64,000 nt of DNA, taken from positions 186,001 to 250,000 of the forward strand of contig CANMQJ010000005.1 in assembly GCA_947500005.1 (NCBI GenBank), in the 5' to 3' direction. How positions within the stretch are numbered: position 1 is the first letter of the stretch; each line of letters opens with the position of its first letter. Both the position numbers and the translations under genes were made by a program. Positions 10,007 through 18,465 of the stretch are shown piece by piece. A model generated the notes under the pieces. That model made no database searches. It was not told where the DNA came from and saw only the letters and a list, made by a program, of their open reading frames with translations. The DNA is from an uncultured Paracoccaceae bacterium (GTDB lineage: Bacteria > Pseudomonadota > Alphaproteobacteria > Rhodobacterales > Rhodobacteraceae).

Positions 10007-10036
10007 GCGTAGAAGACGAACCGGGAACGAACCGGC

Positions 10037-10981
10037 ATGTTGAATTATCTTCTGAAGCGGCTCGGCCTGGCGGCGCTCGTCGTCATGGCCGTTCTTTTGC
10101 TGCTCTTCTCGATGCTCCACATGATCCCCGGGAATCCGGCGATCCTCGCTCTGGGAACCCGTGCCACGCCTGAGGCGATTGCGGCCTATTCCGAGCGCAT
10201 GCATCTCGACGAACCCGTATTGACGCAGTTCATCTTCTTCCTTGGCAACGCGGTTCAGGGCGACCTGGGCAACGACGTGTTCTCGAACCGGCCCGTGACG
10301 GCCGTGATCGGAGAGCGCATCGGCTTCACGCTGGCCCTGATCTGCACCGGCATGGGCTGGGCCGTGTTGCTCGGGGTCCCGCTGGGCTGCCTGGCCGCCG
10401 TGCGACCGGGGACGTGGATCGACCGTATCACCGGCGTGTTTTCGGTAGGCATGATCGCGGTCCCGTCTTTCCTTGTCTCGATCTGGGCGCTGCTATTGTT
10501 CTCGCTCCACCTGCGCTGGCTGCCGGCCATAGGCGCGGGGGAGCCCGGCGATCTGAGCGACCAGCTGAGTCATCTGATCCTGCCCGCCTTCGCCATCGGC
10601 CTCGGCTGGGTCGGTTATCTCGCCCGCATGGTCCGTGCCTCGATGCTCGAGGTGATGGGCGAGCCTTACATCCGCTCTGCGCGTGCCTTTGGGCTGAAAC
10701 CGCGCCGCATCGTGTTGGGGTATGCCCTGAGGGTTGCCATCCTGCCCACCATCACGCTGATCGGCATGGGCTTTGGCGGGTTGATTTCCTCGGCGGTCTT
10801 CGCCGAGATCATCTTTTCCCGGCCCGGCGTCGGCAAGATGATCTTCGACGCCGTGTCCGACCGCAACTTCCCGATCGTGCAGGGCGGCGTGCTTGTGGCC
10901 ACCGGCTTCTACATTCTCGTCGTCCTTTTCTCCGACCTTCTCATAGCCTGGCTTGATCCCCGTGTCCGTGCCTCCCTCTGA
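10037..10981 (+). CDS. Peptide ABC transporter permease, DppB type
   Basis: A 314-residue inner-membrane permease with about six transmembrane segments. The first begins at the N-terminus (LLKRLGLAALVVMAVLLLLF) and is followed by the periplasmic loop typical of DppB/OppB. The EAA-like cytoplasmic loop is seen in MGEPYIRSARAFGLKPRRI. The fold and length fit the binding-protein-dependent transport family PF00528. It would pair with the DppC-type permease whose frame overlaps its 3' end by 29 bp. ATG is at 10037, 70 bp after the binding-protein stop. Confidence 0.92.
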   Translation: MLNYLLKRLGLAALVVMAVLLLLFSMLHMIPGNPAILALGTRATPEAIAAYSERMHLDEPVLTQFIFFLGNAVQGDLGNDVFSNRPVTAVIGERIGFTLALICTGMGWAVLLGVPLGCLAAVRPGTWIDRITGVFSVGMIAVPSFLVSIWALLLFSLHLRWLPAIGAGEPGDLSDQLSHLILPAFAIGLGWVGYLARMVRASMLEVMGEPYIRSARAFGLKPRRIVLGYALRVAILPTITLIGMGFGGLISSAVFAEIIFSRPGVGKMIFDAVSDRNFPIVQGGVLVATGFYILVVLFSDLLIAWLDPRVRASL

Positions 10982-11867
10982 TCCCGTACCCGCAGAGGCC
11001 CTCGAGCTTCGTGAAAGCGCCAGCCGCGAACGACGCGAAAAGCTCAGTAGCTTTCTGTCCGACTGGCAGGCGGTGGCCGGGCTGGTGCTGGTCGTGGCAT
11101 TCTTTGCCAGCGCCATCTTCGCCCCCTGGCTCGCGCCCTATGATCCCAACGCAATGGACATTCCCGCCCGGATGTCAGGCCCGTCATGGGACCATATCGC
11201 GGGGACCGACCAATTGGGGCGCGATACCTTCTCGCGTATACTCCACGGAGGCAGGGTGGCGCTCTACATCGCGGCGATCGGGGTTTCGGCATCGCTGGTG
11301 GTGGGGCTGGTGCTGGGCATGATCGCGGGCTACGGGCCGCGCTGGCTCGACAACCTGTTGCTGCTGCTGTTCGATGCCGTCCGCTCCTTTCCGGCGGTGA
11401 TCCTGGCTCTGGCCACCGTCGCGCTGACCGGACCCAGCCTGACCGTCGTGCTCGCCATCGTCATCATCACCACGATCCCCAGCTATGCCCGCGTGGCGCG
11501 CACCGCCACCATGGCGCTGCGGCATACGGAGTTCATCCTGGCCGAACGCTCGCTTGGCGCCTCGACCCCGCGCATCCTGTTCCACCACGTCATGCCGAAC
11601 GTGATCGGTCCGCTGCTGATCCTCGCCGCGATGGAGGTGCCTGTCGTGGTGTCGATCGAGGCCGGGCTCAGCTTTCTCGGCATCGGCGTGCTGCCGCCAC
11701 AGGCCAGCTGGGGCACCATCCTGAACGAGGGGTACCTGGTGATCCGCGACACGCCCTGGATGGTCATCGCAGGGGGCATCCCCCTGATCCTTACGACGCT
11801 GGGCTTTACCTTCCTGGGCGAAGCGCTGCGCGACCTGTTCGACCCGCGCATGGGCCGCGGCCGGTGA
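10953..11867 (+). CDS. Peptide ABC transporter permease, DppC type
   Basis: The second permease subunit, up to 304 residues, has the DppC/OppC N-terminal helix (AGLVLVVAFFASAIFAPWLAPYDP) and the segment GTDQLGRDTFSRILHGGR, diagnostic of this subfamily. The EAA loop lies around LAERSLGASTPRILFHHVMPN. No ATG is suitably placed. The frame can start at TTG 10953, GTG 10962 or GTG 10968, all inside the end of the DppB-type gene. The choice shifts only a few residues. The stop overlaps a possible GTG start of the ATPase gene (11864-11867). Confidence 0.9.
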   Translation: MIPVSVPPSDPVPAEALELRESASRERREKLSSFLSDWQAVAGLVLVVAFFASAIFAPWLAPYDPNAMDIPARMSGPSWDHIAGTDQLGRDTFSRILHGGRVALYIAAIGVSASLVVGLVLGMIAGYGPRWLDNLLLLLFDAVRSFPAVILALATVALTGPSLTVVLAIVIITTIPSYARVARTATMALRHTEFILAERSLGASTPRILFHHVMPNVIGPLLILAAMEVPVVVSIEAGLSFLGIGVLPPQASWGTILNEGYLVIRDTPWMVIAGGIPLILTTLGFTFLGEALRDLFDPRMGRGR

Positions 11868-11881
11868 CCGAGGCACGCAAG

Positions 11882-13948
11882 ATGACGGACGATACCCTTC
11901 TGAACATCGACGGGCTCACGCTCGATTTCCGGACCAACCGTGGCCGGGTCAAGGCGCTGCGCGACATTTCCTTTCCGGTGCGCAAGGGGCGCATTCTTGG
12001 CATCGTCGGAGAAAGCGGTTCGGGCAAGAGCACGGTCCTGTGGTCCATTCTCGGCCTCTTGGCAGGCAATGCCGAGGTGATGGCGGGCCGTATCGATTTC
12101 GAAGGACGCGACCTGCTGAAACTGACGCCCGAGGCATTGCGCGCCATCCGCGGTGAACAGATCAGCGTGGTTTTTCAGGATCCGATGACATCGCAGATCC
12201 CGGTGCTGCCCTATGCGCGCCAGATGTCCGACATCCTATATCGCCGCACCATGTCCGACAACGAAAAGCGCAAGGCCGCAGTTGAGATGTTGCGCCGTGT
12301 CGGAATTCCGGATTCCGACAGCCGTGTCGATGCCTATCCGCACGAGTTTTCGGGCGGGATGCGCCAGCGTGCGGGCATCGCCATGTCGATGCTCACCGGT
12401 CCGAACCTTCTCTTGGCCGACGAGCCGACCACCGCGCTCGACGTTACGATGGAGGCGCAGATGATCGGGCTCATGCGCGGTCTGCGGGAGGATTTCGAGA
12501 CAACGATCGTTGTCGTGTCGCATAACCTCGGCCTGATCGCCGAGATGTGCGATGACGTGGTGGTGATGTATGCCGGCGAGGTGGTGGAGACCGGCGAGGT
12601 CCATGACATCTTTCACAACGCCCGCCATCCTTACACGCGCGCACTGCTCGAATGCGATCCGGCCCGTATCGCGGATGTCAGCCGCAAGCTGCCGGTGATC
12701 CCGGGCGACATCCCGGACCTGACCCGCCCGCTTCCGGGCTGCATCTTTGCCACCCGCTGCCAGCGCGTCATGCCGGAGTGTTCCTCGCTGGCGCCACCGC
12801 TGGTCCCGCGCGGCACCGGCGTCGCCCGTTGTCATCTGCTGGATGGGCCGCTGGCCGATCCTGCCTGGCCGCCGCCGCCCGAGGTGCCAACCGTCGCGCG
12901 CGATGCCGGTGAACCGGTCCCGCCGCAGGTTCGGCGGACGGCGGAGCCGTTGCTCGATGTGTCTGACCTGAACGTTCGGTTCCGCACCATGGGTCCGGTG
13001 CGGGCCAGGATCCGTGGCGTGTCGGACCCCTTCGTCGACGCCGTGCTTGACGTGAGCCTTGATGTGAAACCTGGCGAGACGGTGGCCCTGGTGGGCGAAA
13101 GCGGGTCGGGCAAGACGACGCTGGGGCGAACGATCCTCAACCTGCAACAGGCGGCGGGCGGCGTCGTCCGTTTCGAGGGGAAGGACATCCTCGGGATGAA
13201 AGAGAGCCGGTTCAAGCCGTTGCGCCGCGACATGGCGATGATGTTCCAGGATCCGGTGGGATCGCTTTCGCCGCGCAAATCGGTTCGCGCGCTGATTACC
13301 GAACCGCTGGTGATCCATGGTGCCGAAGGCCGGAACCTCGACACCGAGGCCGAGCGTCTGGCTGACATGGTGCGTCTGCCGCGCGGTTTTCTCGCGCGCT
13401 ATCCGCACGAGTTGTCTGGAGGTCAGGCGCGGCGGGTCGGCGTCGCGCGCGCGCTGGCGCTGAACCCGCGGCTGATCGTGGCTGATGAGCCGACGGCGGG
13501 GCTCGACGTCTCGGTGCAGGGCGAGATCCTGAACCTGATGGCGGACCTCCAGGCCGAGCACGGGCTGAGTTATCTCATCATTACCCACAACCTGCCGGTG
13601 GTGCGCCACATCGCCGATCGCATCGCGATCATGTATCTCGGTCGCATCGTCGAGGAGGGGCCCGCGGCCGAGGTTTTCGCGGCGCCCGCGCATCCCTATA
13701 CCCGCGCCCTGGTCGACGGGGTGCCGCAGCCCGACCCCGACCGCCGGCGGCCGCCCGCGGCAGCGATCGAGGGCGAGGTGCCCAGCCTTCTGCGTCGACC
13801 GACGGGGTGCGACTTTGTCTCTCGCTGTCCATTGGCGCGCGAGGAATGCCGGATGGCCAAACCCGCCCACCGGAATATCGCGCCGGATCATAGGCATGCC
13901 TGCCTCTTTCCCCTGCGAAAAACCCCTGAACTGACGGAGACCGCATGA
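11882..13948 (+). CDS. Fused double ATP-binding protein of peptide ABC importer (DppD-DppF type)
   Basis: A single 688-residue protein carries both ATPase halves that are separate genes in E. coli dpp/opp. The N-half has Walker A GESGSGKST (residues 43-51), the FSGGMRQRAGIA signature and Walker B LLLADEPTTALD. The C-half has GESGSGKTT, LSGGQARRVGVA and LIVADEPTAGLD. Each half ends in the Cys-rich oligopeptide-transporter tail (CIFATRCQRVMPEC and CDFVSRCPLAREEC). The start is ATG 11882, and GTG 11864, overlapping the permease stop, is an alternative. The stop overlaps the peptidase ATG (13945-13948). Confidence 0.93.
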   Translation: MTDDTLLNIDGLTLDFRTNRGRVKALRDISFPVRKGRILGIVGESGSGKSTVLWSILGLLAGNAEVMAGRIDFEGRDLLKLTPEALRAIRGEQISVVFQDPMTSQIPVLPYARQMSDILYRRTMSDNEKRKAAVEMLRRVGIPDSDSRVDAYPHEFSGGMRQRAGIAMSMLTGPNLLLADEPTTALDVTMEAQMIGLMRGLREDFETTIVVVSHNLGLIAEMCDDVVVMYAGEVVETGEVHDIFHNARHPYTRALLECDPARIADVSRKLPVIPGDIPDLTRPLPGCIFATRCQRVMPECSSLAPPLVPRGTGVARCHLLDGPLADPAWPPPPEVPTVARDAGEPVPPQVRRTAEPLLDVSDLNVRFRTMGPVRARIRGVSDPFVDAVLDVSLDVKPGETVALVGESGSGKTTLGRTILNLQQAAGGVVRFEGKDILGMKESRFKPLRRDMAMMFQDPVGSLSPRKSVRALITEPLVIHGAEGRNLDTEAERLADMVRLPRGFLARYPHELSGGQARRVGVARALALNPRLIVADEPTAGLDVSVQGEILNLMADLQAEHGLSYLIITHNLPVVRHIADRIAIMYLGRIVEEGPAAEVFAAPAHPYTRALVDGVPQPDPDRRRPPAAAIEGEVPSLLRRPTGCDFVSRCPLAREECRMAKPAHRNIAPDHRHACLFPLRKTPELTETA

Positions 13949-15369
13949 GCTATGGGATCTATATCGGCCGCAACCTGACTGCGGACGGACATGCATGGCT
14001 GGCCGGATATGGCGATGAGCCTTCGAGTCACTGGCTCGAGATCGTCGACCGCGCCGAGCATGCGGCAGATGCCACGATCACGGTGGGGGTCGGTCCCGAA
14101 TCCGATATGCCGGGTCACCGCACGCAGATCCCGCAGGCGCCGCGCACCGCGCGCCACATGCGCGTGAGCTACAGCTATTACCTGGGTGTGCCCGCGCCTA
14201 TCACGAATGGCGGATTGAACGAACACGGGGTCGCCGTGCGCGACATCTGGTCGACCTCGCGTGACGAGCTCATCGCCATGACGCCCTCCGACCAGACCGG
14301 GCCGAACTATTCCGACCTTGCGCGCATCGTCGTGGAACGCGCCCGCACCGCCCGCGAAGGGGTGGACATCATGGCCGCGCTGATCGCCGAGCACGGATAC
14401 TCCTGCTACGGCGGCAACTCGCACATCATCGCCGACCCCGAGGAAGCCTGGGTGGTGATCCAGTTCTCGGGCGGAAAGGGGCTCTGGGTGGCCGAGAGGC
14501 TGGGCGCCGACGATATTCGGGCTTCGCGCCCCGGTTACGTTGGGGTCGTCCCGACCCGGCCAACGTCCAGTTTCCTCTACCCAGACCATTTCATCAGCAC
14601 TGCGGTGGAACTTGGCTGGTACGATCCTGCGGGCGACGCGCCCTTCGACGTGAACGCCATCTATGGAGACGGGAAGGGACCCTGGGAGGGGATGGTCTGG
14701 GTCGAAGCGGAAATGCGCAAACGGGCCGAGGCCGGCCCGCTGACCTTTGCCGATGTCTGCTGGGCGATCCAGACCGAGGTGTTGACGGGCGATACCGCCG
14801 GATACGGCCAGGTCGTGCCCCTGGTCCACCCGTCACATCCCGAATTGCGCATGATGTGGCACGCTCCTGTCGGTCCGGTGACCGCGCCGCTCGTCCCAGT
14901 GTTCCTTGGCCAGACAGAGGTGCCTGACGAATTTGCACAGCATCGGTACCTGACGACGGGCGAAGCGCATCGCTTCCTCGACTGCCGAAAGGCCGACAAG
15001 GATCCCGACACGGTGAGTCACGTCTCGCAGGGTGTCGAGGTGTCGGATAGTGCCGTCTACCAGTTCAAGCGGCTGATGCATCTCGCCTTTCAGGACGAAG
15101 GCTTGCTGAAGGAAACCTGGGATCACTGGCGCCTTCTGGAAAGGCGGTTGTCCGGTGAACTCCCATCCGTGCTGCGCAGCGCCGAGATCCTGCTCGAGGC
15201 CGGCGAGAGCAAGCTTGCCGGTCGTCTGCTGACCCGGGAAAGCGCCAACTGGCTTGGCGAGGCGCTCAGGGATTGTCACGCGCTGACAGCATCGGGTCTT
15301 GCACGGCTGAGGCTGCGCGGTGGTCTGAACCGGTCCGCCCGGCCGTTGTCCCCGCAACAACTCTGGTAA
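13945..15369 (+). CDS. C69-family dipeptidase-like Ntn hydrolase
   Basis: A 474-residue protein similar to peptidase family C69 (PF03577, PepD-type dipeptidases). Its start overlaps the ATPase stop (ATGA), so it is translationally coupled to the importer and probably hydrolyses imported peptides in the cytoplasm. Family features include ITNGGLNEHGVAVRDIWSTS and YGGNSHIIADPEEAWVV. Known members use an N-terminal cysteine nucleophile. Here the sequence begins Met-Ser-Tyr-Gly-Ile, with no cysteine near the N-terminus, so Ser2 may act after Met removal, or the protein may be inactive. The substrate is inferred only from context. Confidence 0.75.
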   Translation: MSYGIYIGRNLTADGHAWLAGYGDEPSSHWLEIVDRAEHAADATITVGVGPESDMPGHRTQIPQAPRTARHMRVSYSYYLGVPAPITNGGLNEHGVAVRDIWSTSRDELIAMTPSDQTGPNYSDLARIVVERARTAREGVDIMAALIAEHGYSCYGGNSHIIADPEEAWVVIQFSGGKGLWVAERLGADDIRASRPGYVGVVPTRPTSSFLYPDHFISTAVELGWYDPAGDAPFDVNAIYGDGKGPWEGMVWVEAEMRKRAEAGPLTFADVCWAIQTEVLTGDTAGYGQVVPLVHPSHPELRMMWHAPVGPVTAPLVPVFLGQTEVPDEFAQHRYLTTGEAHRFLDCRKADKDPDTVSHVSQGVEVSDSAVYQFKRLMHLAFQDEGLLKETWDHWRLLERRLSGELPSVLRSAEILLEAGESKLAGRLLTRESANWLGEALRDCHALTASGLARLRLRGGLNRSARPLSPQQLW

Positions 15370-15372
15370 CGT

Positions 15373-15446
15373 GGGAAGCGAGGGGGCGCTGCCCCCTGCG
15401 CGTGCCGCGCCAATTCCCCCGCCGGTATTTCGCGACGAGAAGAAGG
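15373..15446. repeat. Dispersed intergenic palindromic repeat, copy 1
   Basis: A GC-rich element of about 74 bp between convergent genes. It contains the hairpin AGGGGGC-GCT-GCCCCCT (15381-15397), a second GCGCG-TGC-CGCGC hairpin, then a CCAATTCCCCCG block and a GACGAGAAGAAG tail. A second copy with the same order of blocks lies at 61261-61339. Both copies sit directly after a plus-strand gene, so they may act as transcription ends or mRNA stabilisers. Confidence 0.7.
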
Positions 15447-15465
15447 GGCAGGGGTGGTCTTGGGC

Positions 15466-16077
15466 TCAGTCGCCGCCAGCTGACTCCAGCGCGCGCTGCC
15501 AAGCGGGTCGGGCTTCGATCATGCGGCAGAATTCGGCGAGGCGGGGAAATTCCTCGGCCCGGTTCATTCGCATGGCGATGGAGGCGGGGAAGGAGAGCAT
15601 GATGTCGGCCGCCGAAAGTTCGTCGAGCACAAAATGACCGGAAGGGCGAAGCCCGTTTTCCATGTATTTGAAATGGCTTGTCAACTCGGACTGGATGCGT
15701 GGTTGCAGGGGGGCGGCGCCCTCGCCCAGCCGGGCCGTGTAGAGGTTGAGAAGGATCGGCGTCATCACTGAACCTTCTGCGAAGTGAATCCATTCCAGGT
15801 GGCGGATATGGGCGCCTGTACCGCTTTGCGGGATCATTTGCGGCCCGTGGCGCGCGCATAACACCTCGACGATGGCGCCGGATTCGGCGATCACGCGACC
15901 CTCCATCTCGACCAGGGGTGATTTGCCGAGTGGGTGGACTTTCAGGAGATCCGGAGGGGCGAGACGGGTCTTGGGGTCGCGCTCGTAGCGGATGACCCGA
16001 TAAGGCTGGTTCAACTCCTCCAGCAGCCACAGGATGCGCATCGAGCGGGATTGGGCGAGATGGTGGACAGTGATCAT
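15466..16077 (-). CDS. Glutathione S-transferase family protein
   Basis: A 203-residue protein with an N-terminal thioredoxin-like GST domain (VHHLAQSRSMRILWLLEEL, residues about 4-22, then HPLGKSPLVE and the glutathione-binding ESGAIVE turn). An all-alpha C-terminal domain follows. The Ser in SRS is a possible catalytic residue, as in bacterial GSTs related to the theta and beta classes. It overlaps the upstream hydrolase gene by 4 bp (ATGA), so the two are co-translated. The substrate is unknown. Confidence 0.9.
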   Translation of the reverse strand: MITVHHLAQSRSMRILWLLEELNQPYRVIRYERDPKTRLAPPDLLKVHPLGKSPLVEMEGRVIAESGAIVEVLCARHGPQMIPQSGTGAHIRHLEWIHFAEGSVMTPILLNLYTARLGEGAAPLQPRIQSELTSHFKYMENGLRPSGHFVLDELSAADIMLSFPASIAMRMNRAEEFPRLAEFCRMIEARPAWQRALESAGGD

Positions 16078-16964
16078 GGGCGGGTCCTTTCTTCGGGGAT
16101 CCAGTCGAGCATGGCAGCGGCAACCGCCTCGGGGGCCTGATGAATAAGCCAGTGATCAGTCCCGGGGATCGTCACGCGGGTCAGGTCGAAGGCAAACTCC
16201 TCAAGCCCCTCGGTCGCCTCGGGCAGCAGCGCGCGGTCTTCGGGTCCCCAGATCAACAGGTGGGGACAGCGGACCTGCAACCGGTCTAGAGGCAGGGCGG
16301 GCAGGTCGGTCAGCGGCTCGCCGGGAAGCGCTACCTTGAGCGGAGAGGCACGGTACCAGCCCAGCATTCCGGCGAGGCGGCCCGGACGGGCCCATTCGGT
16401 ACGATAATCCGCGAGCCGGTTTTCGGTCAGCCAATCGGTGCCCATGCCATGCCGGAAGAAACGTTCGAGCCGGGAGAAATTTTCGGCGGCGAAGCGTTCG
16501 GGTGCGTCCGGCTCGCGCAAGGCGAGGATGTATTGCGACGCTTCCGACTGCGCGCCGCCCGCGGCCAGGGCACGCTGGAAGGGGGCGGGGTGAACACCGT
16601 TTGCAATGATCAGTCTGCGCACGCGCTCGGGTTGGAACATGGCCAGCCCGTAGGCCACGGCGGCGCCCCAGTCGTGACCCAGGACATCGACCGGGCCTCC
16701 GAGGTGGTCGATCAGCGCGGCCATGTCGGCCACGAGATTGGAGGCGGCGTAGGGCGCGGTGCCTTCGGGGGCCCAGCTTTGGCCATAGCCGCGCTGGTCG
16801 GGGGCGACGCAGTGGAAGCGATGGGAAAGGTGCGGCGCCAAGTCGGCCCAGGCTCCACCATATTCCGGAAAGCCGTGCAGCATCAGCAGCACCGGCAGTT
16901 CCGGATCGCCCCACCTGCGCAGAAAGAAGCTGTGGCCGTTCAGGATGACGGTTTCGCTTTGCAT
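16074..16964 (-). CDS. Alpha/beta hydrolase, epoxide-hydrolase-like
   Basis: A 296-residue alpha/beta hydrolase. LMLHGFPEYGG supplies the HGxP oxyanion motif, and DQRGYGQSW follows. The nucleophile elbow reads GHDWGAAVA, with Asp in place of Ser, as in soluble epoxide hydrolases and haloalkane dehalogenases. A GTDHWLIHQAPEAVA segment near the C-terminus holds the catalytic histidine. The start is ATG 16964, with AGGA about 9 bases before it; an in-frame ATG at 17003 adds an unlikely extension. An epoxide hydrolase paired with a GST would suit detoxification of electrophiles, but this is inference. Confidence 0.88.
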   Translation of the reverse strand: MQSETVILNGHSFFLRRWGDPELPVLLMLHGFPEYGGAWADLAPHLSHRFHCVAPDQRGYGQSWAPEGTAPYAASNLVADMAALIDHLGGPVDVLGHDWGAAVAYGLAMFQPERVRRLIIANGVHPAPFQRALAAGGAQSEASQYILALREPDAPERFAAENFSRLERFFRHGMGTDWLTENRLADYRTEWARPGRLAGMLGWYRASPLKVALPGEPLTDLPALPLDRLQVRCPHLLIWGPEDRALLPEATEGLEEFAFDLTRVTIPGTDHWLIHQAPEAVAAAMLDWIPEERTRP

Positions 16965-17035
16965 GGGCTCGGTCCTTTCCGGGGCGCTGATGAGGCCAGT
17001 CAACCAGCCCGGCCCCGGAAAGGGAAGCGGCCGTG

Positions 17036-18325
17036 TTACTGACCCTTCGTCAGGGTTTCGAAGGTCAGTCCTTGCGCGGTGCGCGGAGCGAAGCCCTTCC
17101 AGTAGGTGTGGTCAGGCTCTTCCTTGCCTGCATCGTCCACGGCGATCACACCTTCGGCGGCTCGGGGGACGAGGTCGAGATACGCGGCCTTCTCCTCCTC
17201 GCCCTTGAGATGCAGATCGAGGAAGGCCGTGGCAAAGTGCTGGGCGATGTTGTTCATGCGATTGGTATCCCAGACTGCGTCGGCGTAATGCTCGAACGGC
17301 ACAAAGTCGAGCGCGTCTGAGGGTGCCCAGCTTTCCACCGGCGCGGGGATCGGGGCGGCGGCGTTATGGTTTGCGGCCTCGAATGTCAGCAGCGCCCGGT
17401 CGGTGCCCGTAGCCCCGGTGAAGATCTGTCGCATCGCGGCATAGACCGAAACGTCATCGGCGCCGCCCACCATCATCAGCAATGGTTTCTGGATGCCCGA
17501 GAGCCCCTCGGCATCCCAGAACCCCGCGTTCATGCCCCATGGCCCGATGGCGATAACCGCCTTGACCCGTTCGTCGACCAGTTCTGCATGACTGTCGGAA
17601 CCGGCGAGGTGGCGGGTGAGCAGGCCAGCTGGCGTGCCCCAGGCATATTCGGTTGAGGCCTGCGTGACACCCGCGCCCGCGAAGATCAGCGCCCCATAGC
17701 CGCCCATGGAGTACCCGATCACGCCAGTCGTGTCGGTGTCGGTGATTGCGCCCAGCTCATCGTCGAGCGCAGCCATGCTGTCGATGATGAATTTCTGATC
17801 GATGGGGCGGTGGTAGAGCGTGGAGCCGAAGGCGGCCTTGTCGGAATAGGTGCTGTCGGTGTGATCGATGGAGACGGTTACATAGCCCTTGGAGGCGAGG
17901 TTCTCGCCCAGGTGGGACATCAGGAACCGGTTGCCCGGGTAGCCGTGCGAGATGACGACGAGCGGGAAGCTCTGCCCGCTGACCGGTTGGGCGTCGCGGA
18001 TGGCGCGGCCCTGAAGCGTGACCTCTGTCACGCCATCGCGCAACATGGCCTGGTAGGTTCCGCCCTCGCCGGTGCTTTCGGTGGCCGGATACCAGATCTC
18101 GGCGGTGAGCGGGCGATCATATAGCGGCTGCGCCTCGGCCGTGGTGTTGAGGATGTCTGCCTGCCCTTCGTGAGTGAAGCTGCGCGTCTGCACGCCGATG
18201 GGGAAGGTGCCGTAAGGCGCAAGCTCGGGGGCGTCGGGGCGGATCAGGTCGATCCGGTTCTGGGCCTGGGCGCTGGTCGCGGCGAGGGCCACGGTCAGGC
18301 CGAAAGCGGGGAGGAGTCTGCGCAT
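17036..18325 (-). CDS. Secreted alpha/beta hydrolase, platelet-activating-factor acetylhydrolase-like
   Basis: A 429-residue exported hydrolase with a clear signal peptide (MRRLLPAFGLTVALAATSAQA). The oxyanion region is VISHGYPGNRF and the nucleophile elbow is GYSMGGYG, with Ser. A conserved His lies in AANHNAA. The long insert and the N-terminal block with AEIWYPA resemble the PAF-acetylhydrolase/dienelactone-hydrolase-like group. The physiological ester is unknown. ATG 18325 follows GGAG. A longer in-frame extension to 18382 would hide the signal peptide and is rejected. Confidence 0.85.
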   Translation of the reverse strand: MRRLLPAFGLTVALAATSAQAQNRIDLIRPDAPELAPYGTFPIGVQTRSFTHEGQADILNTTAEAQPLYDRPLTAEIWYPATESTGEGGTYQAMLRDGVTEVTLQGRAIRDAQPVSGQSFPLVVISHGYPGNRFLMSHLGENLASKGYVTVSIDHTDSTYSDKAAFGSTLYHRPIDQKFIIDSMAALDDELGAITDTDTTGVIGYSMGGYGALIFAGAGVTQASTEYAWGTPAGLLTRHLAGSDSHAELVDERVKAVIAIGPWGMNAGFWDAEGLSGIQKPLLMMVGGADDVSVYAAMRQIFTGATGTDRALLTFEAANHNAAAPIPAPVESWAPSDALDFVPFEHYADAVWDTNRMNNIAQHFATAFLDLHLKGEEEKAAYLDLVPRAAEGVIAVDDAGKEEPDHTYWKGFAPRTAQGLTFETLTKGQ

Positions 18326-18465
18326 TTTGAAAGTCTCCGGGGTGGTGGCGTCGGTTGCGGTCAGCCTAACCGATTGCTGCAAAAGGGCGAACAGTAATTC
18401 GCCTTGGTGCAGGACGGCGCTTTCTTCCCCTTGCGGCGGGGGCGGGGCAGGCCTAAAGCGCGGAT

